Below are positions 24,643 to 34,510 of a DNA stretch of 64,000 bases, in pieces (positions within the stretch are counted from its first letter, which is position 1; the number at the start of each line of letters is the position of its first letter). This DNA comes from Variovorax boronicumulans. GTDB taxonomy: Bacteria; Pseudomonadota; Gammaproteobacteria; Burkholderiales; Burkholderiaceae_C. The stretch lies in NCBI RefSeq assembly GCF_007677875.1, contig NZ_VEDO01000007.1, positions 273,046 through 337,045 on the forward strand. The letters are read 5' to 3'. The translations under genes and the position numbers were made by a program. Below the pieces are notes generated by a model that made no database searches, was not told the DNA's origin, and saw nothing but the letters and a program-made list of their open reading frames with translations.

Positions 24643-25077
24643 ATGACCTTCGCCTGGAATGCCTTCACCCCTGGCGCCGCGCTCGTCGGCGGCCTGCTGA
24701 TCGGCCTGGCGGCCGCCATCCTGGTGCTGTGCAACGGCCGCATCGCGGGCATCAGCGGCATCCTGGGCGGCCTGCTGCGGCCAGGCACCGGCGACACCGG
24801 TTGGCGGCTGGCCTTCCTGGCCGGTCTGGTCGGCGCGCCGCTGGTATACGCTCTCGTGGCCGCTCTGCCCCGGCCGCAGATCGATGCCGGCTGGGGCACG
24901 CTGGTGGCGGCCGGCCTGCTGGTCGGGCTGGGCACGCGCTACGGCGCAGGCTGCACCAGCGGCCACGGCGTCTGCGGGCTGTCGCGCCTGTCGCCGCGTT
25001 CACTGGTGGCCACGCTGGCCTTCATGGGCGCAGGATTCGCCACCGTCTACGTGGTGCGCCATCTGCTGCACGCCTGA
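24643..25077 (+). CDS. YeeE/YedE-family transporter half (N-terminal half type)
   Basis: This 144-residue membrane protein has about four helices. The conserved cysteine motif [16 protein letters not shown] is the family hallmark; in the related thiosulfate importer TsuA such cysteines handle the sulfur substrate. Full-length family members are about 350 residues, so this is half of the usual fold, completed by the next gene 10 bp downstream. Likely substrate is a sulfur (or selenium) compound, not proven here. Confidence 0.88.
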   Translation: MTFAWNAFTPGAALVGGLLIGLAAAILVLCNGRIAGISGILGGLLRPGTGDTGWRLAFLAGLVGAPLVYALVAALPRPQIDAGWGTLVAAGLLVGLGTRYGAGCTSGHGVCGLSRLSPRSLVATLAFMGAGFATVYVVRHLLHA

Positions 25078-25087
25078 GGATCGCGCC

Positions 25088-25513
25088 ATGCCTTTCGTCA
25101 CTGCCTTGCTCGCGGGCCTTATCTTCGGCCTGGGCCTGCTCGTGTCCGGCATGGCCGATCCGGCCAAGGTGCTGGGCTTCCTGGACCTTGCGGGCGCCTG
25201 GGATCCATCGCTGGCCTTCGTGATGGCCGGCGCCATCGCGGTCGGCCTCGTGGCGTTCGCGCTGGCCAGGCGTCGCACGCGCAGCCTGCTCGGCCTGTCG
25301 ATGCAGCTGCCATCCGGCGGCCGCATCGACCGGCGCCTGGTCCTGGGCGGCCTGGTGTTCGGGATCGGCTGGGGGCTGGCCGGCTTCTGTCCGGGGCCGG
25401 CGCTCGTCGCGCTGGGCATGGGCGAAGCCAAGGCTGCCGTATTCGTGCTGGCCATGCTGGCCGGCATGGGCATCTTCGAGTGGCTGGAGCGGCGCCGCGC
25501 GGGCCGCGCCTGA
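25088..25513 (+). CDS. YeeE/YedE-family transporter half (DUF6691 type)
   Basis: The 141-residue membrane protein begins with GLIFGLGLLVSGMADPAKVLGFLDLAG and has GWGLAGFCPGPALVALG, the second cysteine motif of the split YeeE pair (DUF6691). About four helices and a basic C-terminus are seen. It is co-transcribed with the partner half 10 bp upstream. Together they should form one sulfur-compound transport unit. Confidence 0.88.
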   Translation: MPFVTALLAGLIFGLGLLVSGMADPAKVLGFLDLAGAWDPSLAFVMAGAIAVGLVAFALARRRTRSLLGLSMQLPSGGRIDRRLVLGGLVFGIGWGLAGFCPGPALVALGMGEAKAAVFVLAMLAGMGIFEWLERRRAGRA

Positions 25514-25523
25514 ACGCCGTGGC

Positions 25524-27578
25524 TCAGGGCGTCTGGTGCAGCACCAGCGGCAGGACGCTGGTCGCGCCGGCATCGCGCAACAGCGCGGCCGCCACCGTCA
25601 TGGCCCAGCCGCTGCGGTAGCGCACATCGAGCAACAGCAGCGGGCCAGCCGGCACCACCACGCCGGGACGCAGCGCCAGCGCCCGCTGCAGCGCCGCGAC
25701 CTTGGCGGCCGAAGCGAGTTCGGGGTCCGGTGCGGGGCCGTTCCACTGCAGCGCATCGACCAGCGGCAGCCGCCCCACCCGGGCCACGTGGGCCGCCACC
25801 GAATACAGCAGCAGTGGGTGCGTGGCCGAGGGCATGGGCACCACGGCCACCGGCCGCGCGCCCCAGCGGGCCCGCCAGCGGCCGAGCACGGCGACCACGC
25901 CGTCGAGCACGGCGTGCGGGGCCGGCCCATCGGGCCCAGCCAGCAGCGGCAGCAGGCTGTCGGCCCAACCAGGATCGTCGGCGAAGGCCAGTGCCCGGCC
26001 TTCGCTGCAAGCGGTGATGCGGCCCTTGCGCGCGCCACCCGTGGGCCAGAGCTTGCGGGGTTCGATGACCACGTCCTGCCCGCGCGCGTAGATGCGTGCC
26101 GCCTCCACGCGCGCTGCGTCCGGTTGTGCGCCAGGACCGGGCAAGCGGCCGGTGCAGACGCTGCAACGGCCGCAATCGCGCGGCGCCGGGTCGTCCAGCG
26201 CCTCCTGCAGGAAGCGCATTAGGCAGCCCCGGCCGGCCGCGAAAGCACGCATGAGACCGGCCTCGCGTGCGCGCACCGCACCCAGCGCCTGCCAGCGTGC
26301 GGCGTCGAAGGTCCAGGGCTGGCCGGTCAAGGCCCAGACCGATCCTTCGCGTTGAACCACGTCCTCGACGGCCAGGATCTTGAGCAGGCCTTCGAGCCGG
26401 CCGCGCCGGATGCCGGTGGCGTTCTCCAGTGCCACCAGGCCCTGTGCGCCGTCGGCAAGCGCAGCCAGAAGCTGGCCCACACGCTTCTCGTCGGGCACGC
26501 CGGCCGTCGCGAAATAGGCCCAGATGCGCTCGTCGGTCTCGGCCGGCAGCAGCACGGCGACGGCGTCGTCCAGCGCCCGGCCGGCGCGGCCGACCTGCTG
26601 GTAGTAGGCCACCGGCGAGGCCGGCGAGCCGACATGGATGCAAAAGGCCAGGTCGGGCTTGTCATAGCCCATGCCCAGCGCAGAGGTGGCGACCACGGCC
26701 TTGAGCGCGTTGCGGCGCAGCGCGTCCTCGATCTGCTGGCGCGCGGCGGTGTCCAGACCGCCGTGGTAGGCCGCGACTTCGAAGCCGCAGGACTTCAGGA
26801 AGCCGGCGATGCGCTCGGTCTCGGCCACCGTGAGGGCGTAGACGATGCCGGAGCCGGTAAAGCGGTCCAGCGCGTCGGCCACCCAGGCCAGGCGCTCCAG
26901 CGCGGGCAGGCCGGGCACGACGGCCAGCCGCAGCGAGGATCGCGCGAGCGAGCCGCGGAAGGTCAGCGTGTCCGCCCCCAGCTGGCGCGCGATGTCCTCG
27001 GTCACGCGCTGGTTGGCCGTGGCGGTCGTGGCCAGCACGGGCGTGCCGGCCGCGATGCCAAGCAGCGTTCTGGACAGCCGCTGGTAGTCGGGCCGGAAGT
27101 CGAAACCCCAGTCGGAGATGCAATGCGCCTCGTCGATGACGACCAGGCCGGCGCTGGCCAGCAGCTGCGGCAGGCGCCGCGCGAAGCCGGGGTTGCCCAG
27201 GCGCTCGGGTGAGACCAGCAGCACGTCCAGGCGGTCGCCGGCGATGTCTTCGAAGACGGTGTCCCAGTCGTTCAGGTTGGTCGAATTGATGGTGGCCGCG
27301 CGCAAGCCCGCACGGGCCGCGGCCTCGACCTGGTCGCGCATCAGCGCGAGCAGCGGCGAGACGATCAGCGTGGGGCCACCGCCGCTGGCACGCAGGGCGG
27401 AGGTCGCGGCCCAGTACACGGCGGATTTGCCCCAGCCGGTGGCCTGCACGACGAGCACACGGGCACGCTGCTGGACCAGCGCGGCGACGGCGGCCAGCTG
27501 GTCTTCCCGCGGCCGGGCCGCAGGTCCCGCCATGGCGGCGAGAACCTGGCGCAGATGGGTGTCGGCAAGGGCCGGCAT
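25524..27578 (-). CDS. recQ: RecQ-type DNA helicase with C-terminal phosphoribosyltransferase-like domain
   Basis: The protein has 684 residues. Superfamily 2 motifs are complete: Walker A ATGWGKS (46-52), DEAH 149-152 followed by CISDWGFDFRPDYQRL, TATA (184-187) and QVGRAGR (328-334). A four-cysteine zinc site is at Cys452, Cys469, Cys472 and Cys475. There is no HRDC domain. Instead, about 490-684 resemble a phosphoribosyltransferase fold (PVAVVPMPSATHPLLLYSV and GPLLLLDVRYRSGWAMTVAA). This layout recalls RecQ proteins known from actinobacteria. It unwinds DNA 3'-5'; the tail role is unknown. Confidence 0.88.
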   Translation of the reverse strand: MPALADTHLRQVLAAMAGPAARPREDQLAAVAALVQQRARVLVVQATGWGKSAVYWAATSALRASGGGPTLIVSPLLALMRDQVEAAARAGLRAATINSTNLNDWDTVFEDIAGDRLDVLLVSPERLGNPGFARRLPQLLASAGLVVIDEAHCISDWGFDFRPDYQRLSRTLLGIAAGTPVLATTATANQRVTEDIARQLGADTLTFRGSLARSSLRLAVVPGLPALERLAWVADALDRFTGSGIVYALTVAETERIAGFLKSCGFEVAAYHGGLDTAARQQIEDALRRNALKAVVATSALGMGYDKPDLAFCIHVGSPASPVAYYQQVGRAGRALDDAVAVLLPAETDERIWAYFATAGVPDEKRVGQLLAALADGAQGLVALENATGIRRGRLEGLLKILAVEDVVQREGSVWALTGQPWTFDAARWQALGAVRAREAGLMRAFAAGRGCLMRFLQEALDDPAPRDCGRCSVCTGRLPGPGAQPDAARVEAARIYARGQDVVIEPRKLWPTGGARKGRITACSEGRALAFADDPGWADSLLPLLAGPDGPAPHAVLDGVVAVLGRWRARWGARPVAVVPMPSATHPLLLYSVAAHVARVGRLPLVDALQWNGPAPDPELASAAKVAALQRALALRPGVVVPAGPLLLLDVRYRSGWAMTVAAALLRDAGATSVLPLVLHQTP

Positions 27579-27621
27579 GGTGCGCCGTGCTGCAAGAGCC
27601 CCGTCAGGCCAGGCCGGTGGC

Positions 27622-28914
27622 TTACTTGCCGAACAGGCGCAGCAGGTGCTGCCAGGCCCGCAGCAGGAAGCCCGCGCGCTCCACGTCGGCCTGCGCGACC
27701 AGCGGCGCCTCGGCCACCGGCTTGCCGCCGGACGTTGCCACCACCTTGCCGATCACCGCGCCCTTGGCCACGGGAGCCTCGAGATCGGCGTTGAGCTGGG
27801 CCGCCGTCTCCAGCTTCTGGCCCTTGGGCACCGTGATGGTCCAGGGCGCGCCCAGCACGGCGGGCACGGTATCGGCCTTGCCGAAACTGACCTTGGCCAG
27901 CGCCACCTGCGCGTCCGGCTGGATCGGCGTGGCCTTCTCGAAGCGGCTGAAACCCCAGCTCAGCAGCGCGCGCGTCTGGTCGGCGCGCGCCTGCATGCTG
28001 TTGGCGTTCAGGATCACGGTGATCAGGCGCATGCCGTTGCGCTTGGACGAGGTGACGAGGCAATAGCCCGCCTCCTGCGTGTGGCCGGTCTTCAGGCCAT
28101 CGACCGTGGGATCGGTGTAGAGCAAGGCGTTGCGGTTGCCCTGCTTGATCTTGTTGTAGGTGAACTCGCGCTCGGCGTAGATCGGGTAGAAGTCGGCGCT
28201 GTCGCGGATGATGGCGCGCGCCAGGACCGCGAGGTCGCGCGCCGAGGCCTTGTGCGCCGGGTCCGGCAGGCCCGTGGCGTTGACGAAATGGGTCTGCGTC
28301 ATGCCCAGGCGCTTGGCCTCGGCGTTCATGAGCGTGGCGAAGTTGTCCTCGGTGCCGGCAATGTGCTCGGCGATCGCTTTGGACGCATCGTTGCCCGACT
28401 GCACGATGATGCCGCGCAGGATGTCGATCACCGTGGCCTGGCTGTTCAGCGGCAAGTACATGCAGGACTCGGTGCCCGAGCCCCGGCACCAGGCGTTCTC
28501 GCTGACGGAGACGAGGTCGTCCTGCTTGAGCTTGCCGGTGCGGATGGATTGCTCGACCAGGAAGCTGGTCATCATCTTGGTGAGAGAAGCGGGCGGCAGC
28601 GGTTCGTCCGCGTTCTCGGAGGCCAGCACCTGGCCGGAGTCGTAGTCCATCACCAGCCAGGCCTTGGCGGCCAGCACCGGCGGCCCGCCGGGCTCGGCGG
28701 AAGGGGTGACGGACGCCGGCGTGGCCGCTTTCTTCTGGGCCGCCTTGGAGGCGTGCTGCGGCGCGGCGAAGGATGCGGTAGATGGCACGAAGCCGCCGGC
28801 GGCGATGGCGAGGACGGCGGAAAGGATCAGGGAACAGTTGGCTTGCACGGTGCGCAGGGACAGGAAAACAAAAGGTGGTTCGGAGGCAGACTCAGCCGGC
28901 AGGCGGGAGTTCAT
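27622..28914 (-). CDS. dacC: D-alanyl-D-alanine carboxypeptidase (PBP5/6 family, S11 peptidase)
   Basis: This 430-residue periplasmic enzyme trims the terminal D-Ala from peptidoglycan stem peptides. The active-site set is intact: Ser110-x-x-Lys113 (ASLTKMM), Ser173-Gly-Asn175 and Lys275-Thr-Gly277. A signal sequence spans about 23-50, and the C-terminus ends in an amphipathic Arg/Phe/Leu helix ([14 protein letters not shown]) suited to membrane docking. The ATG at 28914 overlaps the guaA stop by 4 bp; the signal core starts late, so a GTG near codon 23 is an alternative start. Confidence 0.92.
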   Translation of the reverse strand: MNSRLPAESASEPPFVFLSLRTVQANCSLILSAVLAIAAGGFVPSTASFAAPQHASKAAQKKAATPASVTPSAEPGGPPVLAAKAWLVMDYDSGQVLASENADEPLPPASLTKMMTSFLVEQSIRTGKLKQDDLVSVSENAWCRGSGTESCMYLPLNSQATVIDILRGIIVQSGNDASKAIAEHIAGTEDNFATLMNAEAKRLGMTQTHFVNATGLPDPAHKASARDLAVLARAIIRDSADFYPIYAEREFTYNKIKQGNRNALLYTDPTVDGLKTGHTQEAGYCLVTSSKRNGMRLITVILNANSMQARADQTRALLSWGFSRFEKATPIQPDAQVALAKVSFGKADTVPAVLGAPWTITVPKGQKLETAAQLNADLEAPVAKGAVIGKVVATSGGKPVAEAPLVAQADVERAGFLLRAWQHLLRLFGK

Positions 28915-30524
28915 TCCCACTCGATCGTCGCGGGCGGCTTGCTGCTCACGTCGTAGGTCACGCGGTTGATGCCGCGCACTTCGTTGATGATGCGGCTGGA
29001 AACCTTCTTGAGCAGCGCGTAGGGCAGCTCGGCCCAGTCGGCCGTCATGAAGTCGCTGGTCTGCACGGCGCGCAGCGCGACCACGTAGTCGTAGGTGCGG
29101 CCGTCCCCCATCACGCCCACGCTCTTGACGGGCAGGAACACCGTGAAGGCCTGGCTGGTCAGGTCGTACCAGGTCTTGCCGGTGGCGTCGTCGCGGAAGT
29201 TGCGCAGCTCCTCGATGAAGATCGCGTCGGCGCGGCGCAGCAGGTCGGCGTATTCCTTCTTCACTTCGCCCAGGATGCGCACGCCCAGGCCAGGGCCCGG
29301 GAACGGATGGCGGTAGACCATCTCGGGCGGCAGGCCCAGTGCCACGCCCAGTTCGCGCACCTCGTCCTTGAACAGGTCGCGCAGCGGCTCCAGCAGCTTG
29401 AGGCCCAGCTGCTCGGGAAGGCCGCCGACGTTGTGGTGGCTCTTGATCGTGACGGCCTTCTTGCTCTTGGCGCCGCCGGACTCGATCACGTCGGGGTAGA
29501 TCGTGCCCTGGGCCAGCCATTTCGCCCCCTTGGCACCGGTGCCGACGAGCTTGGCCGCTTCCTGCTTGAACACCGTGACGAACTCGCCGCCGATGATCTT
29601 GCGCTTGGCCTCGGGGTCGCTGACGCCGGCCAGCTTGCCGAGGAACAGCTCGCTGGCATCGACGCGGATGACCTTGGCGTGCAGCTTGCCCGCGAACATG
29701 TCCATGACCATGTCGCCCTCGTTCAGGCGCAGGAGGCCGTGGTCCACGAACACGCAGGTCAGTTGGTCGCCGATGGCGCGGTGGATCAGCGCCGCAGCCA
29801 CGCTGGAGTCGACGCCGCCGGACAGGCCCAGGATCACCTCCTCGTCGCCGACCTGTTCCCGGATCTGCGCCACGGCCTCGGCGATGTGGTCCTTCATGAT
29901 CCAGTCGGCGTTCGCGCCGCAGATGCCTCGCACGAAGCGTTCGAGGATGGCATGGCCCTGCTTGGTATGCGTGACCTCGGGGTGGAACTGCACGGCGTAG
30001 AAGCGGCGCGCCTCGTCGGCCATGCCGGCGATGGAGCAGCTGTCGGTGCTCGCCATGAGCTTGAAGCCGGGCGGCAGCTCGGTCACCTTGTCGCCATGGC
30101 TCATCCAGACGTCCAGCATGCCGTGACCTTCGGGCGTGGCGAAGTCCTGGATGCCGTCGAAGAGCCGGGTGTGGCCGCGTGCGCGCACGGAGGCGAAACC
30201 GAACTCGCGCTTGTGGCCGCCCTCCACCTTGCCGCCGAGCTGGTGCGCCATGGTCTGCATGCCGTAGCAGATGCCCAGCACGGGCACGCCGAGTTCGAAC
30301 ACCGCCTGCGGTGCCTTGTCGGTGGTGTCTTCGTAGACGCTGGCGTGGCTGCCGGACAGGATCACGCCCTTGAGATGGCCGTCGGCGGCATAGGCGCGCA
30401 CCCATTCGTCCGTCACGTCGCAGGGATGCACCTCGCTAAGCACATGGGCCTCGCGCACGCGGCGCGCAATCAGCTGCGTCACCTGGGAGCCGAAATCGAG
30501 GATGAGGATCTTGTCGTGGTTCAT
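28911..30524 (-). CDS. guaA: GMP synthase (glutamine-hydrolysing)
   Basis: This 537-residue enzyme aminates XMP to GMP. The class I glutaminase triad is Cys86 (LGICYGMQ), His181 and Glu183 (FHPEVTHT). The ATP pyrophosphatase loop is SGGVDSS (235-241), and the C-terminal dimerisation domain ends in the expected [13 protein letters not shown] tail. The ATG at 30524 is the family start. It is the last purine step of a guaB-lysM-guaA run and is followed, with a 4-bp overlap, by dacC. Confidence 0.97.
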   Translation of the reverse strand: MNHDKILILDFGSQVTQLIARRVREAHVLSEVHPCDVTDEWVRAYAADGHLKGVILSGSHASVYEDTTDKAPQAVFELGVPVLGICYGMQTMAHQLGGKVEGGHKREFGFASVRARGHTRLFDGIQDFATPEGHGMLDVWMSHGDKVTELPPGFKLMASTDSCSIAGMADEARRFYAVQFHPEVTHTKQGHAILERFVRGICGANADWIMKDHIAEAVAQIREQVGDEEVILGLSGGVDSSVAAALIHRAIGDQLTCVFVDHGLLRLNEGDMVMDMFAGKLHAKVIRVDASELFLGKLAGVSDPEAKRKIIGGEFVTVFKQEAAKLVGTGAKGAKWLAQGTIYPDVIESGGAKSKKAVTIKSHHNVGGLPEQLGLKLLEPLRDLFKDEVRELGVALGLPPEMVYRHPFPGPGLGVRILGEVKKEYADLLRRADAIFIEELRNFRDDATGKTWYDLTSQAFTVFLPVKSVGVMGDGRTYDYVVALRAVQTSDFMTADWAELPYALLKKVSSRIINEVRGINRVTYDVSSKPPATIEWE

Positions 30525-30531
30525 GGCTTGC

Positions 30532-30562
30532 GAAAGTGAAACGGGCAGCGTGTGCTGCCCGT
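30532..30562 (-). terminator. Hairpin between the BON-LysM gene and guaA
   Basis: On the minus strand ACGGGCAG-CACACG-CTGCCCGT forms a perfect 8-bp stem followed by a T-rich TTCACTTTC tract, ending just before the guaA start. It looks like a partial terminator or attenuator set between the two genes. Confidence 0.5.
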
Positions 30563-30582
30563 GCCGTGGAGATGCGGGGGAA

Positions 30583-31080
30583 TCAGGCCTGCGGCGGAAT
30601 GCGCAGCACCTGGCCGGGGTAGATCTTGTCCGGGTGCGAGAGCATGGGCTTGTTGGCCTCGAAGATCTTGGGATAGGCGTTGGCGTTGCCGTAGAACTTC
30701 TTGGCAATGGCCGACAGCGTATCGCCGCGCACCACGGTGTGGTATTGGCTCAGGTCGGCCGGCTCGGTCGAGACGATCTCGTCGTTGACGCCGACCACGC
30801 CTTCCACGTTGCCGCAGCACAGGATGATCTTTTCCTTGACCTCCTGCGTGGGCACGGTACCGGACACGGTCACGATCTGGGTCGCACCGTCGAACGCGAT
30901 GGTCAACGCGTCGGCGGGCAGGTTCTGCGCGCGGATGTAGTCGCCGATGGCCTTGGAGGCCACGGCGTTCGCCGCGGCCAGCTTCTCCTGGCTGCTGGGC
31001 TCGGCGGCGGCCGCGGCCACCTCGGGCTTCTTGCCGAACAGCTTCTCGCCGGCTTCCTTGATGAAAGACATCAGACCCAT
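30583..31080 (-). CDS. lysM: BON-LysM protein (Kbp/YgaU-like)
   Basis: The 165-residue protein has no signal peptide. A BON domain (about 40-105, with [17 protein letters not shown] and [11 protein letters not shown]) is followed by a C-terminal LysM domain (about 113-163, [19 protein letters not shown] and YPGQVLRIP). The same order occurs in E. coli Kbp (YgaU), a cytoplasmic potassium-binding protein. AAGGAG precedes the ATG at 31080. It sits 34 bp after guaB and 58 bp before guaA. A potassium-related role is inferred from family only. Confidence 0.88.
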   Translation of the reverse strand: MGLMSFIKEAGEKLFGKKPEVAAAAAEPSSQEKLAAANAVASKAIGDYIRAQNLPADALTIAFDGATQIVTVSGTVPTQEVKEKIILCCGNVEGVVGVNDEIVSTEPADLSQYHTVVRGDTLSAIAKKFYGNANAYPKIFEANKPMLSHPDKIYPGQVLRIPPQA

Positions 31081-31114
31081 GAATCGCTCCTTGTATACGG
31101 TTGAGAGGCGCGGC

Positions 31115-32584
31115 TCATTCTGCCCGATAGTTCGGTGCTTCCTTGGTGATCTGCACGTCGTGCACATGGCTCTCGCGGATGCCGGCCGTGGTGATCTCCA
31201 CGAACTCGGCCTTGTTGCGCATCTCCTCGATGCTGGCGCAGCCGCAGTAGCCCATGCTGGCGCGCACGCCGCCGGCCATCTGGTAGACGATGGAGATCAT
31301 CGAGCCCTTGTAGGGCACGCGGCCCTCGATGCCTTCGGGCACGAGCTTGTCGGCGTTGGGATTGCCGGTGGACGACTCCTGGAAATAGCGGTCGGCGCTG
31401 CCCTGCTGCATCGCGCCGATGCTGCCCATGCCACGGTAGCTCTTGTAGCTGCGGCCCTGGAACAGGATGACCTCGCCCGGTGCCTCTTCCGTGCCCGCGA
31501 ACATGCCGCCCATCATCACGGTGTAGGCGCCGGCGGCGATCGCCTTGGCGATGTCGCCGCTGTAGCGGATACCGCCGTCGGCGATCAGCGGTACGCCCGA
31601 ACCGGCCAGCGCCGTGGCGACGTTGTCGATGGCCATGATCTGCGGCACACCGACACCAGCCACGATGCGCGTGGTGCAGATCGAGCCCGGGCCGATGCCG
31701 ACCTTGACCGCGTCGGCACCGGCTTCCACCAAGGCCAGCGCGGCTGCGCCGGTGGCGATGTTGCCGCCGACCACATCGACCTGCGGGTAGTTCTGCTTGA
31801 CCCAGCGCACGCGTTCGATCACGCCCTTGCTGTGGCCGTGGGCGGTGTCGACGACGATGGCATCCACACCGGCCTTGACCAGGGCCTCGACACGCTCCTC
31901 GGTGCCTTCGCCCACGCCGACCGCCGCACCCACGCGCAGGCGGCCGGACGCGTCACGTGCGGCGTTCGGAAAGCTGGTCTGCTTGGTGATGTCCTTCACC
32001 GTGATCAGGCCTTTGAGTTCGAAGGCGTCGTTGACGACCAGCAGGCGCTCGAGCTTGTGCTTGTTCAGCAGGGCCTTGGCGTCGACCAGCGTAGTGCCGT
32101 CCGGCACCGTGATCAGGCGTTCGCGCGGCGTCATGATGTCGCGCACGGGCACGTCGTAACGGGTCTCGAAGCGCAGGTCGCGGCCGGTCACGATGCCGAT
32201 GACCTTGCCGGCCTCGATGACCGGGAAGCCCGAGATGCCCAGTTCTTCGGACAGCTGCATGACCTGCAGCACCGTGTGCTCGGGCGTGATCACCACCGGA
32301 TCGCGCAGCACGCCGGATTCATAGCGCTTGACGCGCGCCACCTCGGCCGCCTGCTGCTGGGCCGTGAGGTTCTTGTGCACGATGCCCATGCCGCCCTCTT
32401 GCGCGATGGCGATCGCCAGGCGCGCCTCGGTCACGGTGTCCATGGCGGCGGACACCAGGGGCAGGTTCAGGGCGATGTTGCGGGAGAAACGGGTCGCGAG
32501 GGAGGTGTCCTTGGGCAGGACTTGGGAGTACGCCGGCACCAGCAACACATCGTCGAAGGTGAGCGCTTTTCCGAGGAGGCGCAT
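31115..32584 (-). CDS. guaB: Inosine-5'-monophosphate dehydrogenase
   Basis: This 489-residue enzyme oxidises IMP to XMP, the committed step to GMP. The catalytic Cys303 lies in [11 protein letters not shown], with [13 protein letters not shown] and [15 protein letters not shown] (the flap) further on. A pair of CBS domains is inserted at about 93-205. GGAGC serves the ATG at 32584. First gene of the guaB-lysM-guaA-dacC run; divergent from the DUF4124 gene. Confidence 0.98.
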   Translation of the reverse strand: MRLLGKALTFDDVLLVPAYSQVLPKDTSLATRFSRNIALNLPLVSAAMDTVTEARLAIAIAQEGGMGIVHKNLTAQQQAAEVARVKRYESGVLRDPVVITPEHTVLQVMQLSEELGISGFPVIEAGKVIGIVTGRDLRFETRYDVPVRDIMTPRERLITVPDGTTLVDAKALLNKHKLERLLVVNDAFELKGLITVKDITKQTSFPNAARDASGRLRVGAAVGVGEGTEERVEALVKAGVDAIVVDTAHGHSKGVIERVRWVKQNYPQVDVVGGNIATGAAALALVEAGADAVKVGIGPGSICTTRIVAGVGVPQIMAIDNVATALAGSGVPLIADGGIRYSGDIAKAIAAGAYTVMMGGMFAGTEEAPGEVILFQGRSYKSYRGMGSIGAMQQGSADRYFQESSTGNPNADKLVPEGIEGRVPYKGSMISIVYQMAGGVRASMGYCGCASIEEMRNKAEFVEITTAGIRESHVHDVQITKEAPNYRAE

Positions 32585-32641
32585 GAGAAAGCTCCAAAAA
32601 AAAGATTGTACCCGCGTGCGATTTGCGCGAAACCCGGCCGC

Positions 32642-32647
32642 TACACT
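32642..32647 (+). promoter_or_regulatory. -10 box of the DUF4124 gene, leaderless arrangement
   Basis: TACACT stands 6 nt before the ATG at 32654; no Shine-Dalgarno. Confidence 0.45.
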
Positions 32648-32653
32648 GGCCCG

Positions 32654-33163
32654 ATGCGCGCCGTGGTTGCTCTCCTGCTGATTCTGGGAACTGCCCTGTC
32701 CCTGCCGGCGTCTGCGCAGTGGATGTGGCGTGATGCGAACGGCAAGCCCGTGTTCAGCGACCGGCCGCCGCCGGCCGACATTCCCGACCGCAGCATCGTG
32801 CAGCGTCCCAGCGCTGCTGCCCGTGCAGCGGCCCCCGCGCCAGCGGCGACGGCATCCGCCGCCTCCCCAGCACCTGCGCCGCCCGGTGGCATGGACAGGG
32901 AACTCGAGCAGCGCCGCCAGCAGGCCGAGGCCGCGGAAGCTGCAAAACAGAAGGCCGCGCAGGAGGTGCAGGCCAAAGCCCGCGCCGACAATTGCACGCG
33001 CACCCGGCAGAACAAGGCAAGCCTGGATTCGGGCATCCGCATCACGCGCACCAACGCCCAGGGCGAGCGCGAATTCCTCGACGATGCGCAGCGTGCCGCC
33101 GAGCAGCGCCGCACGCAGGACATCATCGCGCGCGACTGCACGCCCAGCGCACAGCTTCAGTAG
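32654..33163 (+). CDS. DUF4124-domain periplasmic protein
   Basis: The 169-residue protein has a signal peptide (1-21, cleavage after PASA), then the short DUF4124 motif [19 protein letters not shown] (22-40), an Ala/Pro linker and a Gln/Glu/Ala-rich coiled coil (about 82-110). The WxWxDxxGxxxFSDxPP pattern is widespread in Proteobacteria without a known function. Its last 7 bp overlap the end of rnfH on the other strand. Confidence 0.85.
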   Translation: MRAVVALLLILGTALSLPASAQWMWRDANGKPVFSDRPPPADIPDRSIVQRPSAAARAAAPAPAATASAASPAPAPPGGMDRELEQRRQQAEAAEAAKQKAAQEVQAKARADNCTRTRQNKASLDSGIRITRTNAQGEREFLDDAQRAAEQRRTQDIIARDCTPSAQLQ

Positions 33164-33504
33164 CCGGCCTTGGCCCCAGGGCGACGCTTGGCGAACAGAC
33201 CCGCGGAACGCGCGCCCTGCTGCGCGAAGCGCTCGCGCCGCGCCGCCTTGGGGTCCACCAGCAAGGGCCTGTAAAACTCGACGCGGTCGCCTTCCCGCAA
33301 GCCTTGCGCGGCCGTGGCCTTGCGGCCCCAGATGCCGGTCGGCATGTCGGCCAGCGCCAGCCCCTTGAAGGCAGGCAGCGCCTGCGCCGCGCGCACGGCA
33401 TCGGCCAGGCATGCGCCGGCTGGCAGTTGCACACGGGCCTCGACCACCTGCCGCGGACCGGCGGCCGCCACCACCTCCACTGTGATGGTGGGGACGGCGC
33501 TCAT
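33157..33504 (-). CDS. rnfH: RnfH-family ubiquitin-like protein
   Basis: This 115-residue protein has a beta-grasp (ubiquitin-like) fold by family: a first strand [29 protein letters not shown] and the late [24 protein letters not shown]. It is coupled to ratA, whose stop overlaps its start by 4 bp. The name comes from Rnf clusters, but its standard neighbour is ratA, with which it may act; biochemical role unclear. Confidence 0.88.
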   Translation of the reverse strand: MSAVPTITVEVVAAAGPRQVVEARVQLPAGACLADAVRAAQALPAFKGLALADMPTGIWGRKATAAQGLREGDRVEFYRPLLVDPKAARRERFAQQGARSAGLFAKRRPGAKAGY

Positions 33505-33944
33505 CCGCCGTAGACCTGCTCGGCGCGCTTGACGAAGGCGTCGACCAGGCTGCCTGCGATGCGGTCGAACACAGGGCCGACGACAGCCGCGAGCGCCATG
33601 CTGGAAAAGCCGTAGCGCAACTCCAGGCCCACGCGGCAGGCGCCCTGCGTGCCGTCGCCCACGGGCTGGAAGGTCCAGTCGCCCTCCAGCTTGGAGAACG
33701 GCCCCTTGACCAGCCGCATGCCGATCTGCCGGCCCGGCACATGGGTGTTGCGCGTGGTGAAGCTCTGGTGGATGCCGGCGAACGCGATGCCGACTTCAGC
33801 CGTCATGCCGTCGGCGTGCCGCTCGAGCACGGCGGCGCGGTCGCACCAGGGCAGGAACTGGGGATACTGGTCGACCTGGGCCACCAGATCGAACATCTGT
33901 TCGGCGCTGTACCAGATCAGGACGGACTTCTGGACGGTTTTCAT
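33501..33944 (-). CDS. ratA: RatA-type START/SRPBCC protein (ubiquinone-binding Coq10 family)
   Basis: The 147-residue protein belongs to the polyketide cyclase/SRPBCC group: [22 protein letters not shown] and [12 protein letters not shown] at the N-terminus, [19 protein letters not shown] near the end. E. coli RatA was described as affecting 70S assembly, while eukaryotic Coq10 binds ubiquinone; either role is possible. Start ATG at 33944. It is divergent from smpB across a 69-bp region. Confidence 0.9.
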   Translation of the reverse strand: MKTVQKSVLIWYSAEQMFDLVAQVDQYPQFLPWCDRAAVLERHADGMTAEVGIAFAGIHQSFTTRNTHVPGRQIGMRLVKGPFSKLEGDWTFQPVGDGTQGACRVGLELRYGFSSMALAAVVGPVFDRIAGSLVDAFVKRAEQVYGG

Positions 33945-33970
33945 AGAATCGCGGATTCCGCCGGATTCTA
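33944..33970. promoter_or_regulatory. Symmetric ratA/smpB divergent promoter region
   Basis: TAGAATC (33944-33950) and GATTCTA (33964-33970) are exact inverted copies around 13 bp. The left arm abuts the ratA start codon; each arm could act as a -10-like element for one direction or as an operator half. Confidence 0.35.
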
Positions 33971-34013
33971 GACAGGCTTGCTTCACCGGCCTTTGTCCCC
34001 ACCTGCACAGGCC

Positions 34014-34490
34014 ATGGCCAAGAAACCCCAAGCAACTTCCTCCCGCATCGCCGACAACAAGAAGGCCGCCTTCAATTACTTCTTCGAGGAGAAGTACGAG
34101 GCCGGCATGGTGCTGGAAGGCTGGGAGGTCAAGGCCTTGCGCGAGGGCAAGGTGCAGCTGACCGACGGCTACGTGGTCGTGCGCGACGGCGAGATGTTCG
34201 TGATCGGATGCCAGATCAACCCGCTCAAGTCCGCCTCCACCCACGTGAACCCGGACAGCGTGCGCACCAAGAAGCTGCTGCTGCACAAGGAGCAGATCAA
34301 GCGCCTCACGGGCAAGGTCGAGCAGAAGGGCTACACGCTGGTGCCGCTCAACCTGCACTGGAAGGACGGCAAGGTCAAGTGCGAGATCGCGCTGGCCAAG
34401 GGCAAGGCCGAGCACGACAAGCGCGACACCATCAAGGACCGCGAAGGCAAGCGCGAGGTCGAGCGCGCGATGAAGTCGCGCAACCGCTGA
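34014..34490 (+). CDS. smpB: SsrA-binding protein
   Basis: This 158-residue protein partners tmRNA in rescuing stalled ribosomes. The OB-fold core is plain ([20 protein letters not shown], then [14 protein letters not shown] and [16 protein letters not shown]), and the basic C-terminal tail [17 protein letters not shown] is the part that enters the ribosome. The ATG at 34014 gives the family N-terminus. No ssrA gene is seen in the window. Confidence 0.97.
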   Translation: MAKKPQATSSRIADNKKAAFNYFFEEKYEAGMVLEGWEVKALREGKVQLTDGYVVVRDGEMFVIGCQINPLKSASTHVNPDSVRTKKLLLHKEQIKRLTGKVEQKGYTLVPLNLHWKDGKVKCEIALAKGKAEHDKRDTIKDREGKREVERAMKSRNR

Positions 34491-34510
34491 AGCCGCCCCA
34501 GGGCCGCACG

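Noticed and set aside
23286..24935. Long minus-strand open frame over actP
   Set aside because: Antisense to a membrane protein with clear motifs; product is repetitive and charged.
28911..30707. Longer N-terminus for GuaA
   Set aside because: The extra 61 residues overlap the BON-LysM gene end and hairpin and are not part of the GMP synthase fold, which starts at [14 protein letters not shown].
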